Part shown: positions 1 to 6,191 of the stretch, piece by piece | Position numbering within the stretch: position 1 is the stretch's first letter | Layout: each line of letters opens with the position of its first letter | Notes under the pieces: generated by a model | The model's input: only the letters and a program-made list of their open reading frames with translations | The model's database searches: none | Told to the model about the DNA's origin: nothing | Translations under genes and position numbers: made by a program | Source of the DNA: Verrucomicrobiales bacterium | GTDB taxonomy: Bacteria > Verrucomicrobiota > Verrucomicrobiia > Limisphaerales > SXQI01 | Assembly (NCBI GenBank): GCA_028293365.1 | Contig: JAQGOX010000737.1 | Location: forward strand, 1-6,196 | Reading direction: 5' to 3' | Length of the DNA stretch: 6,196 bases

Positions 1-2321
1 AGATCATTTCCTCTGGCGACGATATTGCGCGCTTTGCCCGGCAAACCGCCTATGGCACAAGCTTCCCCGACCCGGATAAAGCATTCGGCAATGCGAGTTG
101 GTACTTTTCGTCCGAGCGGGCGTTTGAAATGGCCACCGCGTTCCAGTTGATCGCCAAACCCGCTTATCTGGAGGCAATTCTCGGCAACATGAACTACGAG
201 GGCGGCTGCAATCCGGTCAATATGACCTACGTCACCGGCCTTGGCTGGCAAAGGCAGCGGGAGATCGTGCATCAGTACGCGCAAAATGATTTTCGCGTTT
301 TGCCGCCGTCGGGATTTCCTCTCGGAAATATTCAGAGCGGGTTTGCTTACCTCGATAATTATAAATTGGAACTGGGCGCGCTTTGTTTTCCGCCAGACGG
401 CTCGCCAACCGCTCCCTATCCATTTTATGATCGTTGGGGGGATTCGTTCAACACGACCACCGAATTCGTCATCGTCGATCAGGCGCGCGGTCTGGCCACG
501 ATGGCTTATCTCATGGCTCGAACCACCGCCAGCACCCGGCCCTCAGTCAAAATAATTGGTCAAATCATCGGCGTGCCTGCATTGATCCCGGCTGGCCAAT
601 CGATTACGGCGACTTTTGCTGCCCCTGGGCTGGACCTGACGACGGCGCGGATCGTCTGGGAAGCGTCCGATCAGGAACCGTTCATCGGCTCGACCTTTCA
701 ATTCAGCCCAAAAAATCCCGCCGCTCAATGGGCCGAAGTCGAAGCTCAATGGCCCGATGGAACCCGAGTGTTTGCCCACACTAACTTTCAGGCCAGTTTC
801 TCCCTGAACGTGCTGCCAAATTCCTATCTTGCCGTCCCTTTGCAGAGTTCCATGGATATGGTGGGACTTTATCATCTGGATGGCGGCCTCCGCGATGCGA
901 CTGGCAAAAACCTTCCTCTAACTCTCAGTGGAAATGCGCAATTTGATGTTCTCAATCTCGGCTGGATGGCCTGGCGCTCCGGGAAGGCATTGCGCTTTTA
1001 CGATCTCGGCGATAACGCAATTGTGACGATTCCGGCGAGCCTGCTTTTTCCGGACGATTCCATTGTGGAAATCGATTTGGAAGCGATGGTTTATGTCAAT
1101 TCGTATAAGGGATACAATCGAGACGTTCCACGCCTGCTGAATTTGGAGAATGATTCGGACGCCAACCTTGGGTGGATCGAAGATATCTACACTGGACCTC
1201 ATGTTCGCGGTGGAACCCAGTTCGATTGCTTTGGCGATTTGTTGAACTTATCGCTGCCACTTAGACAGTGGTGCCAACTTTCCATGCGAATCACCGCCAC
1301 CGAATATTCGCTATTCATAGACGGAAAACTTATTAGCAGCGCGCCTTCAGACGAAATCAGCGCATGGGGAAAGAGTCCCGCAACACTTGAGTTTGGTAAT
1401 TTTGACGGCTGGGTTGATGAGGTGGTAATTCGTTCGAAAATCCAGACGCCGCCAGCGAATCCCGCGACGTTTGCCGCTCAGGCAGCTTCAGGCTCCAGTG
1501 TTTCCCTTAACTGGGGGGATTTGTCACGAAATGAAAAAGGTTTTCGGCTATACCGTTCACTCGGGAACCAGGTTTTTGATGAGTTTGCCGAAGCCGGCGT
1601 GGACGTTACCTCGTGGACTGATTCAGGTCTGCAACCGCTGACTCAATATTATTATGCGCTGACCTCGTTCAATTCCGCGGGAGAATCCTCCGCAATTTTC
1701 GCATCCGTGCGCACACCGGCAATCGCACCAAGTGGCCTTGCTGCAGGACAGGAATCCAACGGGATCTACCTGCTGTGGAACCCAGTTCCCGGAGCGGCCA
1801 GTTACAAGGTGCGACGTGCCCTGCGCAACGCGGGTCCATACGTGGTGATCGATTCGTACGTGACGTCAGTTAATTTTTTAGACGAAAGCGTGATTCGCGG
1901 CTCAACTTACTATTACACCGTTAGTGCCGTAAATTCTTCTGGCGAAAGTTCCGATTCAAATATTGCCATACGCCAATTTGACTCCGCGCCATCCGCACCC
2001 ACGTTTTTGCGTTTGAAACAGGCGATTCCGTCCCGGCTGACGCTATTTTGGAGCGATACTTCCACCAACGAAGTCGGTTTCGTCGTAGAACGCTCCACTG
2101 ATGGAATTCATTTTGCCGCGATCGCGAAGGTCGCGGCGAATTATCAATGGTTTGAGGACGGAACCTTCAACTCGCAAACTACTTATTTCTATCGCGTGCG
2201 CGCTTTTAATTCCGCTGGGACCTCTGGTTATTCCAACACGATTTCAGTCGGATCTTCCCCTCGCAATGAAATCCCTGTTCCGGTTCGCAGCCTGCACCCG
2301 GGAAAAATTCTCATTTTGTAG
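1..2321 (+). CDS. 3' part of a large exported GH9-like / LamG / fibronectin III protein (5'-partial)
   Basis: The reading frame (codons from base 3) is open to the left edge, so the ATG at 129 is probably internal; the bases before it translate in the same style (FARQTAYG, WYFSSERAFE). Numbering from that ATG, residues up to about 133 resemble the C-terminal end of a glycoside hydrolase family 9 domain: ILGNMNYEGG, then YVTGLG, His48, PPSGFPLGN, and DSFNTTTEF, where Glu112 aligns with the GH9 general acid. The catalytic Asp motif would lie upstream, outside the window. Next come an Ig-like spacer (about 137-229), a LamG-like domain (about 240-437, LFIDGK and GWVDEVVI) and three fibronectin III modules (about 441-530, 533-616, 620-709), each ending with a motif like AFNSAG. 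The likely role is binding and cleaving a plant or microbial polysaccharide outside the cell; substrate unknown. The tail after residue 709 is short and shows no recognisable anchoring or sorting signal. Fn3 and LamG calls are firm; the GH9 call is good but rests on memory of the family. Confidence 0.85.
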   Translation, partial: IISSGDDIARFARQTAYGTSFPDPDKAFGNASWYFSSERAFEMATAFQLIAKPAYLEAILGNMNYEGGCNPVNMTYVTGLGWQRQREIVHQYAQNDFRVLPPSGFPLGNIQSGFAYLDNYKLELGALCFPPDGSPTAPYPFYDRWGDSFNTTTEFVIVDQARGLATMAYLMARTTASTRPSVKIIGQIIGVPALIPAGQSITATFAAPGLDLTTARIVWEASDQEPFIGSTFQFSPKNPAAQWAEVEAQWPDGTRVFAHTNFQASFSLNVLPNSYLAVPLQSSMDMVGLYHLDGGLRDATGKNLPLTLSGNAQFDVLNLGWMAWRSGKALRFYDLGDNAIVTIPASLLFPDDSIVEIDLEAMVYVNSYKGYNRDVPRLLNLENDSDANLGWIEDIYTGPHVRGGTQFDCFGDLLNLSLPLRQWCQLSMRITATEYSLFIDGKLISSAPSDEISAWGKSPATLEFGNFDGWVDEVVIRSKIQTPPANPATFAAQAASGSSVSLNWGDLSRNEKGFRLYRSLGNQVFDEFAEAGVDVTSWTDSGLQPLTQYYYALTSFNSAGESSAIFASVRTPAIAPSGLAAGQESNGIYLLWNPVPGAASYKVRRALRNAGPYVVIDSYVTSVNFLDESVIRGSTYYYTVSAVNSSGESSDSNIAIRQFDSAPSAPTFLRLKQAIPSRLTLFWSDTSTNEVGFVVERSTDGIHFAAIAKVAANYQWFEDGTFNSQTTYFYRVRAFNSAGTSGYSNTISVGSSPRNEIPVPVRSLHPGKILIL
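3..527 (+). other. GH9-like catalytic domain, C-terminal portion
   Basis: This is a domain within the partial gene. Seen in the sequence: an alpha-helical tract, ILGNMNYEGG with YVTGLG (equivalent to the 'LGRN.....YVTGFG' of GH9 cellulases), a histidine encoded at 270-272, and a final acidic segment with Glu at 462-464 followed by a helix (DQARGLATMAYLMA). Known for GH9: a His and a Glu in the C-terminal part shape the active site and the Glu is the general acid, while the Asp base lies in the N-terminal part. Here the usual Arg after the His motif is not obvious (HQY instead of HxR), so this is a divergent branch. Activity cannot be judged without the missing N-terminal part. Confidence 0.6.
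846..1439 (+). other. LamG / concanavalin-A-like domain
   Basis: This domain within the partial gene starts with GLYHLDGGLRDATGKN, the typical opening 'xLYHLDG...D.tG.n' of LamG-like jelly-roll domains in exported bacterial proteins. It continues with alternating beta strands and ends with SLFIDGKLI and FDGWVDEVVIRS, the usual 'y.dG.....' and 'fdG.iDEvri' closing strands. Such domains usually bind carbohydrate or mediate adhesion. The ligand cannot be told from sequence. Confidence 0.75.
1449..2255 (+). repeat. Three tandem fibronectin type III modules
   Basis: The modules lie at about 1449-1718, 1725-1976 and 1986-2255. Each has the Fn3 pattern: an early Trp strand (LNWGD, LLWNP, LFWSD), a middle 'GF.lyRS' or 'YKVRRA' strand, the Tyr-rich strand (TQYYYAL, STYYYTV, TTYFYRV) and a closing SFNSAGES / AVNSSGES / AFNSAGTS. 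The first and third also share a 'DxSxNEKGF' or 'DTSTNEVGF' segment, so they are closer to each other than to the second. They probably act as a spacer or carbohydrate-proximal linker in an extracellular enzyme. Confidence 0.9.
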
Positions 2322-2345
2322 CGGCGTCCGCGGATGGCTCATAGC

Positions 2346-3068
2346 TCAGATACTTGTCCCTGAACTGACAGTCACCGGTGAACCTGTGGCGACAAAAGCC
2401 GATTGAGGTGGATTACAAAGCGGTTTCTCGAATTGCGCTCCGTAGAGTGAAGCGACGGCGCAGTGCATACTCGCTTGCCGGACCGGCCATACATTCCACC
2501 GTGGATGATCAACTCGATATTCCTTGCAGCCGCCGTTTCGCTGGGCTGTGTAACCCCAGTAATGTTCGGTAATGAACTCTTCTTCCGAACCTTCGGTTGA
2601 TGGTTGCGCGTCGCCTATGGTCGTTCCACGAATCGAATTCCACTGGCCTTGATGACGCCAGACATACTCGACGCTACCGCCTCTTTGCAGTTCGCCTTTT
2701 TCAATATCGATGCAATGACGCATCGGCTTGGCTTGATAAGGTTCGTTGTAACAAACCCGTGCTACAGCGGCTATCAATCGACGCGGCACAATCTCTTTGA
2801 TGAATACAACGCCCCGGCGCCACCCCTCAGGCGCGCGTCTGCGAACGTAAAAGCGGAGATTCACCTCCTCGAAATTCTCGTGCCACGGCATCCGCAGTCC
2901 CAGCACTCGAGTTCGAAGGAAAAGAAAGCCAACCATGCTGATGCAAGCTTTGCTGTTCCAAATATCCAGCTCAACTCCATTCGGGATGAATGGACGAAGC
3001 AGAGCTGGTTCGACTGCATAATTGAGCATCAGTAAATATCGCCATTCAGCTTTAAGAAAACGTCGCAT
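2346..3068 (-). CDS. DUF2071 (YqjF/COG3361 family) protein
   Basis: This is a complete 240-residue protein when started at the ATG at 3068. A TTG directly before it (3071) would add one residue but is the less likely start. The whole length matches the DUF2071 family, annotated in Bacillus as YqjF. Family blocks visible: AEWRYLLMLNYAVEP near the N-terminus, SMVGFLFLRTRVLG (about 44-57), NFEEVNLRFYVRR (65-77), RRGVVFIKEIVPR (84-96), EEFITEHYWGYT (163-174), DHPRWNVW (187-194) and a final SAFVATGSPV. The fold of the family relates to acetoacetate decarboxylase-like beta barrels. The biochemical role is unknown, so none is assigned. No signal peptide is seen, so it is probably cytoplasmic. The start lies 3 bases after the stop of the HEAT-repeat gene and I see no good Shine-Dalgarno, which suggests translational coupling. 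Its 3' end faces the plus-strand gene with 24 bases between them. Confidence 0.93.
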   Translation of the reverse strand: MRRFLKAEWRYLLMLNYAVEPALLRPFIPNGVELDIWNSKACISMVGFLFLRTRVLGLRMPWHENFEEVNLRFYVRRRAPEGWRRGVVFIKEIVPRRLIAAVARVCYNEPYQAKPMRHCIDIEKGELQRGGSVEYVWRHQGQWNSIRGTTIGDAQPSTEGSEEEFITEHYWGYTAQRNGGCKEYRVDHPRWNVWPVRQASMHCAVASLYGAQFEKPLCNPPQSAFVATGSPVTVSSGTSI

Positions 3069-3071
3069 CAA

Positions 3072-4151
3072 TTATCGATGATTACGGATCCCGGAAACGG
3101 CGCCCTTCGCTTTCCATCTCGCCAGCGCTGCTTTGGCGTACCCGCCAACATCATCTTTGCGTTGCACCGAGTTTGCGAGCGCCGCAATAATCGTGTCAGA
3201 ATACCCGTTAAACTCTTTAGGCGCCCACTCCAACGCCCATACAGCCTCACAACCGATCAGTGTGTTTGTACTTTGAAGACAATCCACAAGGGCGGGAACC
3301 GCCAAATCGGGCTGGCTTCCAGCATGCCCTAGCGCCGCGACAGCTTTCGAGGCGACTTGATCGTCTGAGTCTTTGGAGGTGGTAATTAAAAGCGACGTTG
3401 CCCCGGCATTCTTCGCGGCATCCGGATCCACGCGATTCAGAGCTTCCGCTGCGTATAAGCGCACATACGGTTGAGAGTCCTGGAGCGCCTTCACAAGGAC
3501 TGGACCGACCACTTCGCGTTGTTCGGGATAGTATTTCAATGTGAGTGCAGCATTGTTCCGCAGTCCCCAATTTCCCGTATCCTGGATAGCGCGAATCAAT
3601 CCCGGCAATAATTCCTTCTTCTCCTCCGCGGTCAGTCGATTTAAAGGAGAGTTCTCGTCTCCGCTGGAATTGAAATAACCAATGGCGCTTTGCCGCACAC
3701 CATCCGATTCATCATTTATGACCGTCCCGATCATAACGGACGCTGCACTCCTGGCATCGCTCCCAAGACTCCAAAGCAATGAAACCAAACACTCTCGAGT
3801 AGCCTGGGTGGAATCCTGCTTCGGTGGGGGCAGCCATGCCCTTAGTAAAGCGGGCAGGTGCCGGTTCAACCTGCGATACGCCCGCTCGCCGGGATGGGTT
3901 GCTTTCTGCAACCCCCGAATCAAAACCTGAACACCTTCTTCGCGGTACGACTTCCATTCCTTGACCTGTTGGTCGTCGCTGTATTTCAGATTCCTGATCC
4001 ATTCGCTTTCGGGCTTCCCGTGAAATATCGGATCCTGGTTCAGGAAAGCGGCGCCGCCGAGCCACAGCGCCAGGCCTGCAATCCCCGTCGCGCAAATCAG
4101 CAATACAGCAATGCCCCACCGCCATTTATTCTTTAGAGATGAGTTATTCAT
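3072..4151 (-). CDS. Membrane-anchored HEAT-repeat protein
   Basis: A 359-residue protein. Residues 1-11 are polar and basic, and residues about 12-36 form one hydrophobic segment (GIAVLLICATGIAGLALWLGG in part) with no clear cleavage site, so it is probably an inner-membrane anchor with the rest outside the cytoplasm. Residues 43-55 carry FHGKPESEWIRNL, a short motif that often precedes HEAT repeats in Verrucomicrobiota and Planctomycetota proteins. From about residue 113 to 347 there are paired helices of HEAT type, for example GPVLVKALQDSQPYVRLYAAEALNRV, AVPALVDCLQS, GCEAVWALEWAP and YAKAALARWKA. HEAT solenoids bind other proteins; no catalytic residues are visible and the partner is unknown. 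The ATG at 4151 is preceded by only a weak purine stretch (GGGAAA) and a promoter candidate. It overlaps by 4 bases (ATGA) the open stretch that follows the PAS-GAF gene, and its stop abuts the DUF2071 start, so the two are likely one transcript. Confidence 0.9.
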   Translation of the reverse strand: MNNSSLKNKWRWGIAVLLICATGIAGLALWLGGAAFLNQDPIFHGKPESEWIRNLKYSDDQQVKEWKSYREEGVQVLIRGLQKATHPGERAYRRLNRHLPALLRAWLPPPKQDSTQATRECLVSLLWSLGSDARSAASVMIGTVINDESDGVRQSAIGYFNSSGDENSPLNRLTAEEKKELLPGLIRAIQDTGNWGLRNNAALTLKYYPEQREVVGPVLVKALQDSQPYVRLYAAEALNRVDPDAAKNAGATSLLITTSKDSDDQVASKAVAALGHAGSQPDLAVPALVDCLQSTNTLIGCEAVWALEWAPKEFNGYSDTIIAALANSVQRKDDVGGYAKAALARWKAKGAVSGIRNHR

Positions 4152-4175
4152 GGCATGGATTTCCCGGGAAGCTGA

Positions 4176-4204
4176 AGCATATCATTCCGCCGAAACGCGA
4201 TCAA
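4176..4204 (-). promoter_or_regulatory. Candidate sigma-70-type promoter for the HEAT-DUF2071 pair
   Basis: On the minus strand, TTGATC (bases 4204-4199) and TATGCT (4181-4176) are separated by exactly 17 bases. Each hexamer matches the consensus at four of six positions. Transcription would begin near 4169, leaving about 18 bases before the HEAT start codon. This would make the HEAT and DUF2071 genes independent of the PAS-GAF gene. It is a consensus match only. Confidence 0.4.
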
Positions 4205-4318
4205 CGGAGTATCGGTAAATTCGGATTGAGAACTAGATCGGCGAATGGTTGCGAGCAGCCCGTTGGAAAACTCCGGCGCATTTAGTTGTTCAACGGAAGG
4301 GATGGGCGTAAAGCGAGG

Positions 4319-4345
4319 TATGTCTCGAATCTGCCTGGCACAACC
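4319..4345 (+). repeat. Dispersed intergenic repeat, copy A
   Basis: The core AATCTGCCTGG is flanked by GTCTC on the left and ACAACC on the right. Against copy B, 24 of 27 aligned columns are identical, with two mismatches and one single-base gap; weaker similarity continues to about 4369 (GTGAGGCTAA against GTGACGGCTTA). Both copies are in the same orientation and both lie outside the confident genes. This is far above what chance would give in 6 kb. Confidence 0.6.
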
Positions 4346-4492
4346 AAAATCATAAAAAAGTGAGGCTAACCCATTTTTACGTTGAAGCTGCATTGGTGTT
4401 GCGTTGCGCTCGATGTACATCGGCCTCTCCGCTAGGGCGCGGCCCGCTGAAGACAGCCGGTCATGCCTTTCAGCCAGGCGCACCGCTCGATA

Positions 4493-5599
4493 TTAGTGTT
4501 TGAGGCGTTGTTCGCTTTCGGCGAGGGCCTGATCGGCGCGCTTTTTTTGGATGGCGATGGCCGCCGTGCGCGTCACAACCGATACTGCTTCAAAATCTCT
4601 TGGGTCCGGTTCATCGGGCGCTGTGGAATAGATGGCAAACGTTCCCAGCACCTCGTTGCCCGCACCGAAAATAGGAACGGACCAGCAGGAACGCAGTCCG
4701 TGACGGACGAGGAGTTGCGCCAGGTCTTGAAATTTCGCCCAAAGAGGGTCAGTCGTTACGTCGCGCACGACGACCGGCTCGTGCCGAAAGGCGGCGGTTC
4801 CACAGGTGCCCGCGGATTCTCCGATGGGCAATCCATGCACCTGGGCGTTATAAGCCGCGGGCAGCGAGGGAGCAGCGCCATGTCTTAAATGAATTTGATC
4901 CGCATCCAATAACAGGACCGAACCGGCTACTTTTCCTATCGAAATGTGTTCCAGGAGTTTGACCAGCTTTTCCAGCACCATGGAAAGAGGCTGATTATCG
5001 CAGATCATTTCCAATGCCTTCAACTGCCCCTCAATCAACACTTCATATCGTGTTGTATTTCCCAATGCGGCGCGCGCTCTGGCCTCCTTCGCAGAGCGTG
5101 CCTCGCGCTGAACCACGAGTGGATGAATGTCCTTAATGATGGAAATGCGCCGGAGTGCCCGGCCCGCTTTGTCCCGCAACATTGTGGCGGTCAGGAGTCC
5201 CCATTTTACCGCGCCACTTTGGCAAAGAAACCGCTTTTCCAGAACCAACTCTTTAATTTCGCCCGCCACCAGGCGCTTCGTCTCCACTAGTTCCTTTTCC
5301 CAATCTTCCGGATGTGAAATGTCCGGAATTCGGAGCGCGAGTAATTCCTTATCGGAATAGCCGAGAAACTCACGCAACCGTCGGTTGACACGCAGAAGCT
5401 GGAAGGTTCGGACATCCGACTCATGGAAACAAACCCCCATCGACTCGAGGACCATTTGCGAGTCACTTTCGATCTCCAACTTTGAGTCTGAAACCGGTCG
5501 AGGCAGTAATTTCTTCGCGACAGGCGTGCGTTTGGGGGAGGCCGATTTCGAATTGGCCGGACGTTTTCGGCGTGCTTTGGAAGTTTTGGCGCTGGCCAT
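4493..5599 (-). CDS. PAS-GAF sensor protein lacking an output domain
   Basis: A 368-residue soluble protein. Residues 1-38 are a Lys/Arg/Ser/Pro-rich disordered tail. A PAS domain spans about 48-158, with RVNRRLREFLGYSDKELLAL, the HPEDW segment and a PAC-like end (EKRFLCQSGAVKWG to ISIIKDIH). A helical linker (about 160-190) leads into a GAF domain (about 190-352) of the subtype found in PAS/GAF histidine kinases: HLRHGAAPSLPAAYN, IGESAGTCGTAAFRHEPVVV, DPLWAKFQDLA, SCWSVPIF, VLGTFAIY. The protein ends at RADQALAESEQRLKH. In relatives this is the coiled-coil signalling helix that runs into the next PAS or kinase domain, so the output module is missing. It may be a stand-alone sensor or a shortened kinase. 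The ligand is not known. The ATG is supported by AGCAGG seven bases upstream and by a promoter candidate. Domain calls are firm; function as a regulator is inferred. Confidence 0.88.
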   Translation of the reverse strand: MASAKTSKARRKRPANSKSASPKRTPVAKKLLPRPVSDSKLEIESDSQMVLESMGVCFHESDVRTFQLLRVNRRLREFLGYSDKELLALRIPDISHPEDWEKELVETKRLVAGEIKELVLEKRFLCQSGAVKWGLLTATMLRDKAGRALRRISIIKDIHPLVVQREARSAKEARARAALGNTTRYEVLIEGQLKALEMICDNQPLSMVLEKLVKLLEHISIGKVAGSVLLLDADQIHLRHGAAPSLPAAYNAQVHGLPIGESAGTCGTAAFRHEPVVVRDVTTDPLWAKFQDLAQLLVRHGLRSCWSVPIFGAGNEVLGTFAIYSTAPDEPDPRDFEAVSVVTRTAAIAIQKKRADQALAESEQRLKH

Positions 5600-5606
5600 A
5601 ACTGAG

Positions 5607-5612
5607 CCTGCT
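5607..5612 (-). promoter_or_regulatory. Ribosome binding site of the PAS-GAF gene
   Basis: AGCAGG on the minus strand matches the Shine-Dalgarno AGGAGG at five of six bases and lies seven bases before the ATG at 5599. It supports that start codon and is the clearest such site in the window; the HEAT and DUF2071 starts have only weak ones. Confidence 0.5.
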
Positions 5613-5621
5613 TTGTCTCAA

Positions 5622-5649
5622 ACCATAGTGGCCGGAGAAAATCGGTCAA
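5622..5649 (-). promoter_or_regulatory. Candidate sigma-70-type promoter for the PAS-GAF gene
   Basis: On the minus strand, TTGACC (5649-5644) matches the -35 consensus at five of six positions and TATGGT (5627-5622) matches the -10 at four of six, with a 16-base spacer. The start of transcription would fall near 5615, giving a leader of about 16 bases that just includes the ribosome binding site. It is placed sensibly between the gene and the repeat-bearing intergenic DNA. Confidence 0.45.
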
Positions 5650-5762
5650 TCACATAACCACCGGGGGAATCGATAGCTCGATCCTGCGGCGGCCTGATTT
5701 TCCAGAATTGTTCAAGCAGTATACGCCGTCGGGAACTCTAATTGTCGTTTGCCAAACGGAAC

Positions 5763-5779
5763 GCGGATTTTCAATCCGC
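5763..5779. repeat. Perfect hairpin in intergenic DNA
   Basis: GCGGATT and AATCCGC form a perfect 7-bp stem around a 3-base loop (TTC). No T-run follows on either strand, so it does not look like an intrinsic terminator. Seventeen bases to the left is a smaller hairpin, CGTTT-GCC-AAACG (5746-5758). Paired small hairpins like these are typical of palindromic intergenic repeat elements. Confidence 0.6.
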
Positions 5780-5831
5780 AGCATGCAACTGTAGTAAGAC
5801 GACCTCGAATCAAAGTAACCTTCCCTCAACG

Positions 5832-5855
5832 AACTACGGACCGCAAACAACGGAC
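5832..5855 (+). repeat. Decayed short tandem
   Basis: AACTACGGAC (5832-5841) and AACAACGGAC (5846-5855) agree at nine of ten bases with an offset of 14. It could be the remnant of a short satellite-like array, but with only two units it may be chance. Confidence 0.3.
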
Positions 5856-5891
5856 AATTCCCCAAAACAATTTGAAATGGCCAATCGGACT

Positions 5892-5917
5892 TACGTCTCC
5901 AATCTGCCTGGACAACC
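5892..5917 (+). repeat. Dispersed intergenic repeat, copy B
   Basis: This is the partner of the copy at 4319-4345, with similarity trailing on to about 5940. It sits in the non-coding right end, just downstream of a hairpin and a decayed short tandem. It may be part of a longer mosaic repeat family spread through the genome; only two copies can be seen here. Confidence 0.6.
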
Positions 5918-6191
5918 GAAAGTATCAAGGTGACGGCTTACGCTTGCATGAACGACAAACAAATTAGAGGGGTGCATCAGAAACGCGACGTAAAGGTTGC
6001 CTTTAACAGCGAGGGCATTTCGCGGAATAGAAACGTGAACTTTTTTAAAAAATCGCAGGCACCCAGTTTAGGATACGCCGCGTCGATCGCACCGACAAGG
6101 TTGATTGACCGATTGCAAGAAATTCGGGGGACGCCTGATAGGATCAATCTTGAAAACGCATAACCTTGAACAGATTGTCTATCCTGCCCTC

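Larger units (their letters stand above)
4148..4483 (-). other. 111-codon open stretch between PAS-GAF and HEAT genes (doubtful gene)
   Basis: This open stretch starts with GTG, 9 bases after the PAS-GAF stop and in the same frame as that gene, and its TGA overlaps the HEAT start as ATGA. The layout looks like a coupled operon gene. The translation has no recognisable domain, no signal peptide and irregular composition (Arg- and Ser-rich, several rarely used codons such as cta, tta and ata). A 27-base piece of it (4319-4345) recurs in non-coding DNA at 5892-5917, which argues for a repeat rather than a protein gene. It could also be the decayed 3' part of a once longer PAS-GAF protein. I favour non-coding DNA. 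Confidence 0.25.
4152..4492. other. Gap between the PAS-GAF and HEAT genes
   Basis: This 341-base stretch holds the doubtful 111-codon open stretch, repeat copy A and, at its 3' end relative to the minus strand, the promoter candidate for the HEAT gene. I see no RNA gene and no stem followed by a T-run that would end the PAS-GAF transcript. Confidence 0.6.
5650..6191. other. Non-coding right end with repeats
   Basis: There is no convincing gene in these ~540 bases. The longest open stretches (5650-5928 minus, 5930-6163 plus) translate into sequence without recognisable domains and cross the hairpins and repeat copy B. Also present is a perfect 12-base AT palindrome (six T then six A) at 6041-6052, which may bend DNA or form part of a promoter upstream region. 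The DNA reads as an accumulation of repeat fragments with possible control sequences for a gene further right. Confidence 0.6.

Noticed and set aside
129..131. ATG as the start of the first gene
   Set aside because: The frame is open upstream to the window edge and the upstream translation continues the same domain, so this Met is internal.
2327..2334. TCCGCGGA palindrome as a terminator between the convergent genes
   Set aside because: A 4-bp half-stem without a loop or a T-run cannot be supported as a terminator.
2604..3035. 143-codon plus-strand open frame opposite DUF2071
   Set aside because: It is the antisense shadow of a gene whose protein matches a known family along its full length.
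4463..4888. 141-codon plus-strand open frame opposite the GAF domain
   Set aside because: It is a shadow of the PAS-GAF gene and shows no domain of its own.
5650..5928. 92-codon minus-strand open frame
   Set aside because: It runs across both hairpins and repeat copy B and shows no domain or coding character.
5740..5935. CRISPR array
   Set aside because: The short repeats are not regularly spaced, are only present twice and have no cas genes near them.
5930..6163. 77-codon plus-strand open frame with a GTG start
   Set aside because: There is no ribosome binding site and no recognisable protein feature; it begins inside the similarity tail of repeat copy B.
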